A DNA stretch of 58,839 nt, from contig PLRS01000132.1 in NCBI GenBank assembly GCA_003164035.1, positions 1 through 58,839 on the forward strand. The letters are read 5' to 3'. The number at the start of each line of letters is the position of its first letter. Position 1 is the stretch's first letter. This document shows, in pieces, positions 8,517 through 16,907 of this stretch. The notes under the pieces are model-generated. The model was given only the letters and a program-made list of their open reading frames with translations. It was not told the DNA's origin and made no database searches. This DNA is from Bryobacterales bacterium (GTDB lineage Bacteria; Acidobacteriota; Terriglobia; Bryobacterales; Bryobacteraceae). Position numbers and translations under genes: made by a program.

Positions 8517-11500
8517 ATGTCTAAATTGCTTTCGCTGTTGTTGGTGGTTCCCGTGATCCTGGCTGCCCAGTCGGCCAGTTCCACGATCTTCGGGAACACC
8601 ACCGATTCGACGGGTTCGGTGGTTGCGCGCGCGGAGTTGACGGTGACCAATGAGGCCACCGGGGCGGCCGAAAAGGTGAGTTCCAACGCGGATGGGTACT
8701 ACATCTTTCCCGATCTCCGTCCGGGAAGCTATCGAATCACCTGCACCGCGGCCGGCTTCCGAACCACCCAGCGGACGGGCGTAGTATTAGAAGTCGACCG
8801 GACCGCCCGCGTCGATCTCACCTTGCAAGTCGGCGACCTGAAGCAGGTGGTGGAAGTTCAAGGGAGCGTCAGCACGGTCGACACCCTGACTTCCACCGTC
8901 AAGGACGTGGTGGACTCGAACCGCATGGACGACCTGCCGTTGAACGGCCGCAACGCCTTGCAGCTTCAGGGCATCCTGCCCGGCGCCATCCAGATGGGCT
9001 CAGGCTCGGCTGCAACCGGAATCGCGCTGAACACGAATATGGTCTTCAGCGTGAACGGGACGCGGCCCAGCCAGTCCGCCTACATCCTGGACGGCGGATT
9101 GGACATGGACATGTACAACAACGTGCCGGCGGCGTTCCCCAATCCGGACGCGCTTCAGGAGTTTTCCATTCTGCAGAACAGTTATAGCGCCGTCAACGGG
9201 CGAGACGCCGGCGCGGTGGTCACCATGGTGACGAAGTCCGGCACGAACCGTCTGCACGGCGTTCTCTACGATTTCCTGCGAAACTACGACATGGACGCGC
9301 GGAATTTCTTCTCGCCCACGGTTTCGCCGCTGCACCGCAATCAGTTCGGAGGCAATGCCGGCGGCCCGGTGCTGCTGCCACACTACAACGGACACGATCG
9401 CACGTTTTTCTTTTTCGCCTACGAGGCCACGCGGCAAGAGCTCGGACAGACCAGTTCTTCCACCGTCGTTCCGACGGCCCTGGAGCGGACGGGCAACTTC
9501 TCGCAAACCGTTGTCCACGGCCAGCCCATCACGGTCGCGCCGCCGAATACGGTGACGGCGCAGAATCCCGCCGGCCAGCCGTATCCCAACAATACCATCC
9601 CAACCAGCCAACTGGATCCGGTTGCATTGACTTTCACGAAGGACTTCCTGCCGGCGGCCAACACCCCGGGCAACATTTATACCTATAACCTCTCGCTGCC
9701 GACCAACGATAACCAGGTGGTAGCGAAGATCGATCACTCGATCTCAAACGCGAACAAGCTCAGCGTTCGTTATTTCTGGGACGACTACTTCACCGTGCTG
9801 AACTACGCCGTGCCCGCCTTCAACGGAACCAATGACTGGGTGACTCATAACGTGGCGATCAACGATACGGACACTTTCACGCCGACATTGGTCAATACCG
9901 CAAGTCTGATCGTGGCGCGGAACGTGTTTTACCGTTCTCCGGAGGTCACCAATCCAGCCAATTGGGCGGCTCTCGGCTGCACGCCCACCTGTGTGCCGCT
10001 CGCCCCGCCTAACATACCGACCGACTGGATCCTAAGTATCAGCGGCGGTTTGGGCCTTGGTATTGCCACGAACTACCGGAGCTTTATGATGAACTACCAG
10101 TTCGTCGACACGCTCTCCTGGACCAAGGGCAACCACCTGATCACGTTCGGCGGCGACATCGCCAAGGTTCGAAGAAACGGACGCGAGAACTTCGACACGG
10201 ACCCGGGTTTCACTTTCAACGGGCTCGCGACGGGCACTTCCGGCTGGGGGTATGCGGATTACTACGCCGGCGCGGCGGCCAGCGTGTATCAGAATTCGCC
10301 GATTTCGTCGTGGCAGTATAAGTACACGCCATTCCTCTACGTTCAGGATGACTGGCGTGCTACTCACAAGCTCACCCTGAACCTGGGTCTTCGTTGGGAG
10401 CCTTACGTCCCGGTGGCGGATGCCTACGGCGAGGACACGGCCTTCCGCCCCGGCCAGCAGTCAACGGTCTTTCCCCTCGCGCCTCTCGGCTACCTGTTCC
10501 CGGGCGACAAAGGCATCGACGGCAAGGGAATCGTCCCACCGCGGTGGGAGCGCTTTTCGCCCCGCTTTGGATTCGCCTACGATCCGTTCGGCGACGGCAA
10601 GACCAGTATTCGCGGCGGCTACGGAATCTTCTCAGATACCATTCAGCTCGTAACGCTGAATTCAAACCCGACTTCCCAGCCGTTTTCCTATGGCCTGACC
10701 ACTTACAACGTCCAGCTTTCCAATCCGTACGGCAACAATCCGCAACAGCTACAATTCCTCGAAACCTACGGGCATGCCACCACCGCGCAGCAGCGCGCGG
10801 CGAAGGTCTTTTTCCTTCCCATGCCGATCATGGACATGAATCCGAGTTTTACCAGCGCCTACGTGCAGCAATGGAACGTCAATGTGCAGCGAGAGCTGTG
10901 GCGCAAGTTCGTTCTCACTGTCGCCTACCTGGGCAACAAGGCAACCCACCTGCACCAGAGCGAGCAGATCAATCCGGGGATCTATGTTCCCGGCGCGTCG
11001 ACCACCGGCAATATCGATTCGCGACGCCCCTACCAAGGCTATCAGACCATCGAGAGCATCCAGTCGACCGCGAATTCCAACTATGAGTCGCTGCAGACGA
11101 ACTGGAACCGGCGTTTCGAGGGAGGCTTGACGGTCCTCGGGTCGTATGTGTTTTCGAAAGCCATCGATATGGAGTCCACTGACGGAAACAGCGGATTGGG
11201 GAGCCAGTCGTCGGATCCATGGGACTGGAATGCAGACCGGGGCCTGGCGAACTTCAACGTGAAGCATCGGTTCCTCACCTCATTCATCTGGCAGTTGCCG
11301 ATCTTCCGCGGATCCAAGGGATTGGAGCACGCGCTTCTGGGTGGATGGTCGGTGAACGGGATTTTGACGCTGCAAACCGGCATTCCCTTCAGTGTGACTG
11401 CCGGCCAGGACCGCAGTTTTTCCGGGGTTGGTCTCGACCGCGGGAACTTACTGGGACCGGACCCGACCTATAACGGCCGGTCGGTCGGCAGCAAAATCGC

Positions 11501-11789
11501 CCAGTATTTCGATACGGCCGCTTTTGCGTTGCCGGCTTTGGGCACGTTCGGTAACAGCGGCCGGAATATCCTTACCGGGCCGGGTACGCAAAATTTCGAC
11601 AGCGGCCTGTTTAAGGATTACCGTGTCAGTGAGAGCAAGCGTTTCGAAATTCGCTGGGAAGTATTCAATACTTTGAATAGGCCGGCCTTCGGGAACCCGA
11701 CTGCGTCGTTGTCCAGTTCGACTTTCGGGCGCATCCTCACGGCGGGAAATCCGCGTATCATGCAACTGGCCGCCAAGTTCTACTTTTGA
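8517..11789 (+). CDS. Oar-type TonB-dependent outer-membrane receptor
   Basis: About 1090 residues from the ATG at 8517, which has GGAGAAAGG 6 nt upstream; a longer frame from 8403 lacks a ribosome site. Order: signal peptide (1-18), carboxypeptidase-regulatory-like beta-sandwich (about 20-105; IFGNTTDSTGSVVARAELTV, YYIFPDLRPGSYRITCTA), plug domain (about 115-240; DLPLNGRN and VNGTRPSQSAYILDGG) and a large beta-barrel ending in the terminal phenylalanine of AAKFYF, as expected for outer-membrane proteins. This architecture is expanded in acidobacteria, where such receptors are thought to import oligosaccharides or other large substrates with energy from TonB/ExbBD. It heads a run of same-strand genes (ThuA-like, lactonase, dehydrogenases) and probably imports their substrate. 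Confidence 0.9.
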   Translation: MSKLLSLLLVVPVILAAQSASSTIFGNTTDSTGSVVARAELTVTNEATGAAEKVSSNADGYYIFPDLRPGSYRITCTAAGFRTTQRTGVVLEVDRTARVDLTLQVGDLKQVVEVQGSVSTVDTLTSTVKDVVDSNRMDDLPLNGRNALQLQGILPGAIQMGSGSAATGIALNTNMVFSVNGTRPSQSAYILDGGLDMDMYNNVPAAFPNPDALQEFSILQNSYSAVNGRDAGAVVTMVTKSGTNRLHGVLYDFLRNYDMDARNFFSPTVSPLHRNQFGGNAGGPVLLPHYNGHDRTFFFFAYEATRQELGQTSSSTVVPTALERTGNFSQTVVHGQPITVAPPNTVTAQNPAGQPYPNNTIPTSQLDPVALTFTKDFLPAANTPGNIYTYNLSLPTNDNQVVAKIDHSISNANKLSVRYFWDDYFTVLNYAVPAFNGTNDWVTHNVAINDTDTFTPTLVNTASLIVARNVFYRSPEVTNPANWAALGCTPTCVPLAPPNIPTDWILSISGGLGLGIATNYRSFMMNYQFVDTLSWTKGNHLITFGGDIAKVRRNGRENFDTDPGFTFNGLATGTSGWGYADYYAGAAASVYQNSPISSWQYKYTPFLYVQDDWRATHKLTLNLGLRWEPYVPVADAYGEDTAFRPGQQSTVFPLAPLGYLFPGDKGIDGKGIVPPRWERFSPRFGFAYDPFGDGKTSIRGGYGIFSDTIQLVTLNSNPTSQPFSYGLTTYNVQLSNPYGNNPQQLQFLETYGHATTAQQRAAKVFFLPMPIMDMNPSFTSAYVQQWNVNVQRELWRKFVLTVAYLGNKATHLHQSEQINPGIYVPGASTTGNIDSRRPYQGYQTIESIQSTANSNYESLQTNWNRRFEGGLTVLGSYVFSKAIDMESTDGNSGLGSQSSDPWDWNADRGLANFNVKHRFLTSFIWQLPIFRGSKGLEHALLGGWSVNGILTLQTGIPFSVTAGQDRSFSGVGLDRGNLLGPDPTYNGRSVGSKIAQYFDTAAFALPALGTFGNSGRNILTGPGTQNFDSGLFKDYRVSESKRFEIRWEVFNTLNRPAFGNPTASLSSSTFGRILTAGNPRIMQLAAKFYF

Positions 11790-11817
11790 GACGGTAGAAG
11801 AGAGGAGCCAACGATCG

Positions 11818-12687
11818 ATGTTGCAGCAACCGGAGGTTACGCGGCGATCCGCCCTTCGTGCCATGGGAATTGCCGGTCTGGGATTCGCGGCGCGCGCCGG
11901 CTTTGGCGCAGCCGCGGCCAAGGCCACTGCGTTCGCGCTTTGCGGTGACGAATCGCACAATTCGGATTACATCCGCGCCGCGCTGACCAGCAATCTGGTG
12001 GAAGACGCCGGACTTTCCATCGACTTCACCGACGAGGAGAAGCTGCTGAGCTATGAGAGCCTGAAGACTTATAAGATCCTGATCATGTTCCGCGACGGCC
12101 TGCGTTTCCCGCATGGCTATTACCAGGCGATGTACTGGACGGGCAAGCCGGAGGACATCGTCAGCGTTCCGCCTCTCGAGAAGAAGATCGGAGGATTCCC
12201 CCACGGCGTTGGATGGATGACCCCCGAACAGGGGAAAGGGATCAAGGCGTGGGTTCAGGAGGGCGGTTCTCTTTGGGCCTTCCACAACAATAGCCAGGCG
12301 TCCCTTATGAACAAGGACTACCGGGACGTTGAGGGAGCGATTTACACCGGGCATCCACCCATACGGCCGTACAAGGTGCACATCGTCAACCGTGAGCATC
12401 CTATCACCAGGGGTGTCGGGGATTTTGTGGTGACCGACGAGCAGCACTATGTCACCTACGACAAAGATCCGAAGTACGTGCTGGCCAGGAGCATCAATGA
12501 GAATAGCCTCGACTATACCGACCAGGCGGGCCGCCGGAGCAACTCGGCGGAATCCGTCTGGGCTTACGACTACGGCAAGGGGCGGGTGTGCTTCATGGCG
12601 CCGGGCCACATGATCGCCGTATTATGGAATCCGGAGTACATAAAGATGCAGAAGAACGCGGTGAAATGGCTGTTGCACGAAGCCTGA
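11818..12687 (+). CDS. Tat-exported ThuA-like protein (copy 1)
   Basis: 289 residues. A twin-arginine signal (TRRSALRAMGIAGLGFAARA) predicts export of a folded protein. The mature part has a ThuA/glutamine-amidotransferase-like fold: FALCGDESHNSDYIRAAL at the start, LIMFRDGLRFP, WMTPEQGKGIKAWVQEGGS and AFHNNSQ in the middle, and DEQHYVTYDKDPKYVL followed by WAYDYGKGRVCFMAPGH near the end. ThuA proteins are linked to trehalose and keto-sugar use, but this exported branch has no established reaction. The start has GAGAGG upstream. It lies 28 bp after the receptor and 7 bp before the lactonase, so it is very likely in their operon. A paralogue sits convergently at 15754-16581 with the same key motifs. 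Confidence 0.85.
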   Translation: MLQQPEVTRRSALRAMGIAGLGFAARAGFGAAAAKATAFALCGDESHNSDYIRAALTSNLVEDAGLSIDFTDEEKLLSYESLKTYKILIMFRDGLRFPHGYYQAMYWTGKPEDIVSVPPLEKKIGGFPHGVGWMTPEQGKGIKAWVQEGGSLWAFHNNSQASLMNKDYRDVEGAIYTGHPPIRPYKVHIVNREHPITRGVGDFVVTDEQHYVTYDKDPKYVLARSINENSLDYTDQAGRRSNSAESVWAYDYGKGRVCFMAPGHMIAVLWNPEYIKMQKNAVKWLLHEA

Positions 12688-12694
12688 GGAAGAC

Positions 12695-13873
12695 ATGAGA
12701 TTCCTTCAGTGTGGGTTACTCGCCTGTCTCGGGGCGCTGACGCTTGCGCCGCTGCCGCCATTTGGGCATGCGGCCCAGACGGCTACGGCTGGAAGCAAGT
12801 ATCTTGTCTATATCGGTACTTACACGGGTCCCAAGAGCAAGGGCATCTACGCTTACCGGTATGACGCGGCCGCTTTCCAGCTGGACGCCATCGGCCTGGC
12901 AGGTGAGATGGTTCGCCCGTCGTTTCTCACCCTGCATCCGAACGGGCGTTTCTTATACGCCGTCAGCGAACTGGGAAACGATGGACGGGAGAACGGTTCG
13001 ATCACCGCATTCCGGATCGACCCGGCCAGCGGCGCGTTGACTGCGTTGAACACGGTGTCTTCGGGTGGTGGAGGCTCATGTCACCTGGTAGTGGATAAGA
13101 CCGGCAGGAGTTTGCTGGTGGCCAACTATGGCACCGGCAGCGCGGCCGCTTTTGCGGTTGGCGCGGACGGCGGTTTGAGCGGCCCTACGGCATTGATGCA
13201 GCACAGCGGCTCCAGCGTGGACCCGCGCCGCCAAACCGGGCCGCGCGCGCACGCGGTGGTGCTTTCCCCCGACAACCGTTTCGTTTTTGTGCCGGACCTT
13301 GGGTTGGACCGGATCTTCAGTTACCGGCTGGACGCGGCGACGGCGCGCCTGACTCCCAACGATCCTCCGTTTGTGACCGTGAAGCCCGGCTCGGGCCCGC
13401 GCCACTTCACCTTCAGCCCTAACGGCCGGTTTGCTTACTCCCTGCACGAGATGGGGTCCATGGTCACCGCCTTTGCCTACGAACCAGCTTTGGGAAAGCT
13501 GACCCAACTCCAGACCATTTCGACACTGCCCGCCGATTTCCACGGTGAGAACAACTCGGCGGAAATCGAAATCGACGCCAAGGGGCGATTTCTCTATGCG
13601 TCCAACCGCGGTCACGACAGCATCGCGGTTTTTGCCGTCGATCCGAAGCAGGGGACGCTCCGCGCTGTCGAGAACGTGCCGACCCAGGGCCGCACTCCTC
13701 GAAATTTCAAGATCGACCCGAGCGGCCGCTACCTGTTTGCCGCCAACCAGGACTCCAACAATATCGTGATATTCAAGATCGATCCGGCGACTGGCCGCCT
13801 CACTCCCACCGGCCAGGTGCTTCAGGTCCAATCTCCGGTGTGCGTGCTGTTCGTGCCAGGCCCCGTCCAGTAG
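12695..13873 (+). CDS. secreted lactonase-family beta-propeller protein
   Basis: 392 residues. A Sec signal peptide (FLQCGLLACLGALTLAPLPPF) is followed by a seven-bladed propeller of the 6-phosphogluconolactonase (YbhE/Pgl) type. Repeated blade motifs are visible: YLVYIGTYTGPKSKGIYAY, RPSFLTLHPNGRFLYAVSE, RAHAVVLSPDNRFVFVPDLG, GPRHFTFSPNGRFAYSLHE and RTPRNFKIDPSGRYLFAANQ. Family members hydrolyse sugar lactones. The signal peptide puts this one outside the cytoplasm, so the natural substrate is unlikely to be 6-phosphogluconolactone. It begins 7 bp after the ThuA-like gene. With the downstream dehydrogenases it suggests oxidation of a sugar to a lactone and then an acid. Confidence 0.85.
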   Translation: MRFLQCGLLACLGALTLAPLPPFGHAAQTATAGSKYLVYIGTYTGPKSKGIYAYRYDAAAFQLDAIGLAGEMVRPSFLTLHPNGRFLYAVSELGNDGRENGSITAFRIDPASGALTALNTVSSGGGGSCHLVVDKTGRSLLVANYGTGSAAAFAVGADGGLSGPTALMQHSGSSVDPRRQTGPRAHAVVLSPDNRFVFVPDLGLDRIFSYRLDAATARLTPNDPPFVTVKPGSGPRHFTFSPNGRFAYSLHEMGSMVTAFAYEPALGKLTQLQTISTLPADFHGENNSAEIEIDAKGRFLYASNRGHDSIAVFAVDPKQGTLRAVENVPTQGRTPRNFKIDPSGRYLFAANQDSNNIVIFKIDPATGRLTPTGQVLQVQSPVCVLFVPGPVQ

Positions 13874-13912
13874 CCGGCGGACCTCCTCGCCCGGTTCGCG
13901 GTCCCAAAAGAG

Positions 13913-13918
13913 TATAAA
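13913..13918 (+). promoter_or_regulatory. -10 element TATAAA, start codon 9 nt away
   Basis: TATAAA lies 9 nt before the GTG at 13928, with no ribosome-binding site between. It suggests an internal, leaderless promoter for the dehydrogenase pair. Confidence 0.4.
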
Positions 13919-13927
13919 CTCGAAAAT

Positions 13928-14977
13928 GTGAGTCTAATGGAAACCACGACGGCAGTTTTGCACGCGGCGTTTTTTGAGGGCAATCAGACCATGCGCCTGG
14001 GTCCCTGTGCTCCGGTGGAACCGGCGGCGGGCCAGGTGCAGATTCGCGTCTCCTATTGCGGACTGTGCGGAACCGACCTGCACCTGTTCCACGGCGCGAT
14101 GGCGCATCGGCTGCGGCTGCCGCACGTGATGGGTCATGAGATGTCGGGCACCATCGCGGCGGTGGGAGCGGGCGTGGAAGGCTGGCGGGAGGGCGACCGG
14201 GTCACGGTACGGCCGCTCGATCCCTGCGGTAACTGCCCGGCGTGCCGCGCGGGCCATAGCCACATCTGCCACAACTTGAAGTTCATCGGGATCGATACGC
14301 CGGGCGCTCTCCAGGGGCTTTGGACCGTGCCGGCCCACACCCTGCACCGCCTCCCGGACGCGCTTTCCCTGCGGCAAGCCGCGCTGATCGAACCGATTGC
14401 GGTGGCCTGCCACGACGTGCGCATGGGCGAGGTGGAAGCCGGCCACGCCGTAGTGGTGATCGGCGGGGGCCCCATCGGCGTGCTGGTGGCGCTGGTGGCG
14501 CAGGCGCGCGGCGCGCGCGTGGTGCTGGCCGAAGTCAATCAGTTCCGCGTCGAACTGGCTCGCGGGCTGGGCATCGACGCGGTGAATCCCATGGAAACCG
14601 ACCTGCCAGGTTTGATCGGCGAGCGCACCGCCGGGACCGGCGCCGACGTGGTGTTTGAGGTATCCGGCTCGGCGGCGGGCGCGGAAATGATGACCAAGCT
14701 GCCGCGCACGCGCGGGCGCATTGTGGCGGTGGCGATCTTCGCCGAACCGCCCAAGGTGGACCTGTTCCGCTTCTTCTGGCGCGAATTGAAGCTGACGGGG
14801 GCGCGCGTCTACGAAGAGCAGGATTTTGAAGCGGCTATTAGACTCGCGGCCGCCGGCGGCCTGCCACTCGAAAAACTGATCACGACGGTGGTGCCCCTGG
14901 GCAAGGTGGAAGAGGGTCTGCGCCTGATGGAGCGCGGCGGCGAAGTGATGAAGGTGCTGGTGAGTTGCGCGGAGTAA
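13928..14977 (+). CDS. zinc-dependent alcohol/polyol dehydrogenase
   Basis: 349 residues, medium-chain dehydrogenase/reductase family. Catalytic zinc ligands are Cys in SYCGLCGTD (near 43) and His-Glu in MGHE (near 67). The structural zinc site is the four-cysteine lobe CGNCPACRAGHSHIC (near 97-111). The Rossmann motif VVVIGGGPIGVL is near 180. The family oxidises alcohols, polyols or L-threonine with NAD(P); the exact substrate is not readable. Start: GTG at 13928 or ATG at 13937. The stop TAA at 14975 lies 4 bp before the TTG start of the SDR gene, so the two are translated from one message. It probably oxidises a sugar alcohol or sugar acid derived from what the upstream receptor imports. 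Confidence 0.85.
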   Translation: MSLMETTTAVLHAAFFEGNQTMRLGPCAPVEPAAGQVQIRVSYCGLCGTDLHLFHGAMAHRLRLPHVMGHEMSGTIAAVGAGVEGWREGDRVTVRPLDPCGNCPACRAGHSHICHNLKFIGIDTPGALQGLWTVPAHTLHRLPDALSLRQAALIEPIAVACHDVRMGEVEAGHAVVVIGGGPIGVLVALVAQARGARVVLAEVNQFRVELARGLGIDAVNPMETDLPGLIGERTAGTGADVVFEVSGSAAGAEMMTKLPRTRGRIVAVAIFAEPPKVDLFRFFWRELKLTGARVYEEQDFEAAIRLAAAGGLPLEKLITTVVPLGKVEEGLRLMERGGEVMKVLVSCAE

Positions 14978-14981
14978 GACA

Positions 14982-15752
14982 TTGACAATTTTCGATCGTT
15001 TTAAGCTGGATGGAAAGACCGCCCTGGTAACCGGCGCCCGCCGCGGCATCGGCATGGGCATGGCGTTGGCGCTGGCCGAAGCCGGGGCCGACATCGTGGG
15101 GACGAGCGCGAGCCTGGAGGCGGAAGCGAGCGCGGTGGGCCGGGAAGTGGAGCGGCGGGGCCGCAAGTTCCGGGGCTATGGCTGCGACCTGGGCGACCGC
15201 CAGGCGGTCTACGGCTTCATCGAGAAAGTGAAGAGCGAGTGCCCGCCCATCGACATCCTGATCAACAACGGCGGTACCATTCTTCGCAAGCCCGCCGCCG
15301 AGCATCCCGACGAAATGTGGGACAGGATCATCGAGGTCGACTTAAGCGCGCAGTTCGTGCTGGCGCGCGAATTCGGCCGCGAAATGCTGAAGCGAAAAGC
15401 GGGAAAGATCGTGTTCACGGCGTCGCTGCTCAGCTTTCAGGGCGGCATCACGGTGCCCGGCTATGCCGCGGCCAAGGGCGGCGTGGCGCAGTTGACCAAA
15501 GCGCTGGCGAACGAATGGGCAAGCTACAACGTTCAGGTGAACGCTATCGCTCCCGGCTACATCGCCACCGACAATACCACGGCGCTCCGCAACGATCCGG
15601 TTCGCAACCCGGCGATCCTGGCGCGCATCCCGGCGGGCCGCTGGGGTGAGCCCGAGGATTTCGGAGGCGCGGTGGTGTTCCTGGCCTCCGCGGCGTCCGA
15701 TTACGTTACCGGAACGGTGCTGACAGTGGACGGCGGCTGGATGGGCCGATAA
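14982..15752 (+). CDS. KduD-like short-chain dehydrogenase
   Basis: 256 residues, classical SDR. Cofactor motif TGARRGIG is near residue 17, the NNGG motif near 95, the catalytic Ser in FTASLLSFQGG near 145 and Tyr-x-x-x-Lys in GYAAAKGG near 159. The start is a TTG at 14982 with GGAG 7 nt upstream. Overall it resembles 2-deoxy-D-gluconate 3-dehydrogenase (KduD) and gluconate 5-dehydrogenase types that oxidise or reduce sugar acids. It is directly coupled to the zinc dehydrogenase. Its stop is separated by a single base from the stop of the convergent ThuA-like gene, so the two transcripts must overlap unless termination occurs inside the genes. Confidence 0.85.
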   Translation: MTIFDRFKLDGKTALVTGARRGIGMGMALALAEAGADIVGTSASLEAEASAVGREVERRGRKFRGYGCDLGDRQAVYGFIEKVKSECPPIDILINNGGTILRKPAAEHPDEMWDRIIEVDLSAQFVLAREFGREMLKRKAGKIVFTASLLSFQGGITVPGYAAAKGGVAQLTKALANEWASYNVQVNAIAPGYIATDNTTALRNDPVRNPAILARIPAGRWGEPEDFGGAVVFLASAASDYVTGTVLTVDGGWMGR

Positions 15753-15753
15753 G

Positions 15754-16581
15754 TCAGATTTGCTTCAGTAGCCAGCGCACGGCTCTCTTCTGTAACTCGA
15801 AATGAGCCGGAATCCACATGGCGTGATTGGTATGTCCGATGGCGGTGAAGACTACCCTGCCCTTGCCGTAGTCGTACGCCCAACCCGCCACGGATTTTTT
15901 ACCGTGGTCGCCGTACTCCAGCCCGTCCACGTTCTCCGATTCCAGCAGCACATACTTCGGGTCTTTGTCGTAAGTGACATAGTGCTGCTCGTCGTTGACC
16001 ATGAACTCCTGGATGCCCTTCGTAATGGGGTGTCCGGAGTTCACCACGCGCACCCGAAACGGCCGCAGCGCCGGGTGCCCGATGTAGGCGCCGCCCATGA
16101 CTTCGCGGTAGTTCCTGGAGGAGAGAGACACGTGGCTGTTATTGTGGAACGAGTAAAAGCCGCCGCCGGCGGAGACAAAATCCTTGACCGCGGCTCCCTG
16201 CTCCTCCGTGATCCAGGCGACTGACTCAGCCTCCGGCGACCGGTTCTCCAGTCCAGGTTCGTAGGCGTAAGCGTCCGGTCCGAGATAGCCGTTGGGCCAG
16301 ATCATGCCGTCGCGAAAGCACAGGAACAGGTCGTAGTTCCGCAGCAGGTCGCGCGAAAGCCGGTCGTAGGCGATGGTGTAGTCGACTGCGACGCCCGCCT
16401 CTTTGAAAACCCGGTCGAGGCTGACGCGAATATAATCCGGGTTATGATACCGGTCGCCGATCAAGGCCAGCGCCCGGGGATGGTCGGATTTTGGCGACTG
16501 GCCGGCCGCCAGGCCGAGCAGGCCGGCCCCGGCGGCTCCGGTGGCGCCGAGCAGATGCCGGCGCGAGACGGCGTGGTCCAT
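15754..16581 (-). CDS. Tat-exported ThuA-like protein (copy 2)
   Basis: About 275 residues from the ATG at 16581, chosen because AGAGAGGAG lies about 6 nt upstream; a longer frame has no ribosome site. Signal: SRRHLLGATGAAGAGLLGLAAG, Tat type. The mature protein repeats the landmarks of the copy at 11818: LIGDRYHNPDYIRVSL, LFLCFRDGMIWP, WITEEQGAAVKDFVSAGGG, SFHNNSHVS, GHPITKG, DEQHYVTYDKDPKYVL and WAYDYGKGRVVFTAIGH. The two are clear paralogues on opposite strands at either end of the dehydrogenase genes. A TATAAT lies about 31 nt upstream of the start (16612-16617). Function as for copy 1: export is well supported, the reaction unknown. Confidence 0.85.
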   Translation of the reverse strand: MDHAVSRRHLLGATGAAGAGLLGLAAGQSPKSDHPRALALIGDRYHNPDYIRVSLDRVFKEAGVAVDYTIAYDRLSRDLLRNYDLFLCFRDGMIWPNGYLGPDAYAYEPGLENRSPEAESVAWITEEQGAAVKDFVSAGGGFYSFHNNSHVSLSSRNYREVMGGAYIGHPALRPFRVRVVNSGHPITKGIQEFMVNDEQHYVTYDKDPKYVLLESENVDGLEYGDHGKKSVAGWAYDYGKGRVVFTAIGHTNHAMWIPAHFELQKRAVRWLLKQI

Positions 16582-16611
16582 GAAGTCTCCTCTCTTCCGT
16601 TCCCAGCCATT

Positions 16612-16617
16612 ATACGA
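16612..16617 (-). promoter_or_regulatory. -10 element TATAAT upstream of ThuA-like copy 2
   Basis: On the minus strand a perfect TATAAT lies about 30 nt before the ATG at 16581, leaving a short leader that contains GAGAGGAG. No convincing -35 was found. Confidence 0.45.
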
Positions 16618-16626
16618 GAGTTTCAT

Positions 16627-16907
16627 GGGCGGCTCTTTCAGACTCTTGTCTCCGAAAGAGTATAGACGCCGTGAAGGCGCACCTGGCGCCCGGCGCCAGC
16701 TTCTTCGCGCCCACCCCGGAGTGGGACAACGAGCGTTCCGGCGACCACCTTTGGAGCATGACGGGGCCGCGGAAGGGCACGAAAGAAGGGTGAGAAGCCG
16801 GTTCCGGCCGAAGCAATGCCGAAAGCGGGGTGTTCGGATCTTCCGCGCACCGCCCTCGAGTTTCCGCCAGCGCCGCGCATCCCTGGTCGGGTTCCCTGTG
16901 TGGGCGC
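16627..16907. other. intergenic region, no gene seen
   Basis: About 280 bp between the 5' end of the ThuA-like gene and the 3' end of the O-antigen-ligase-type gene. Open frames here overlap the neighbours or lack starts. I see no terminator hairpin or RNA gene. Confidence 0.4.
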
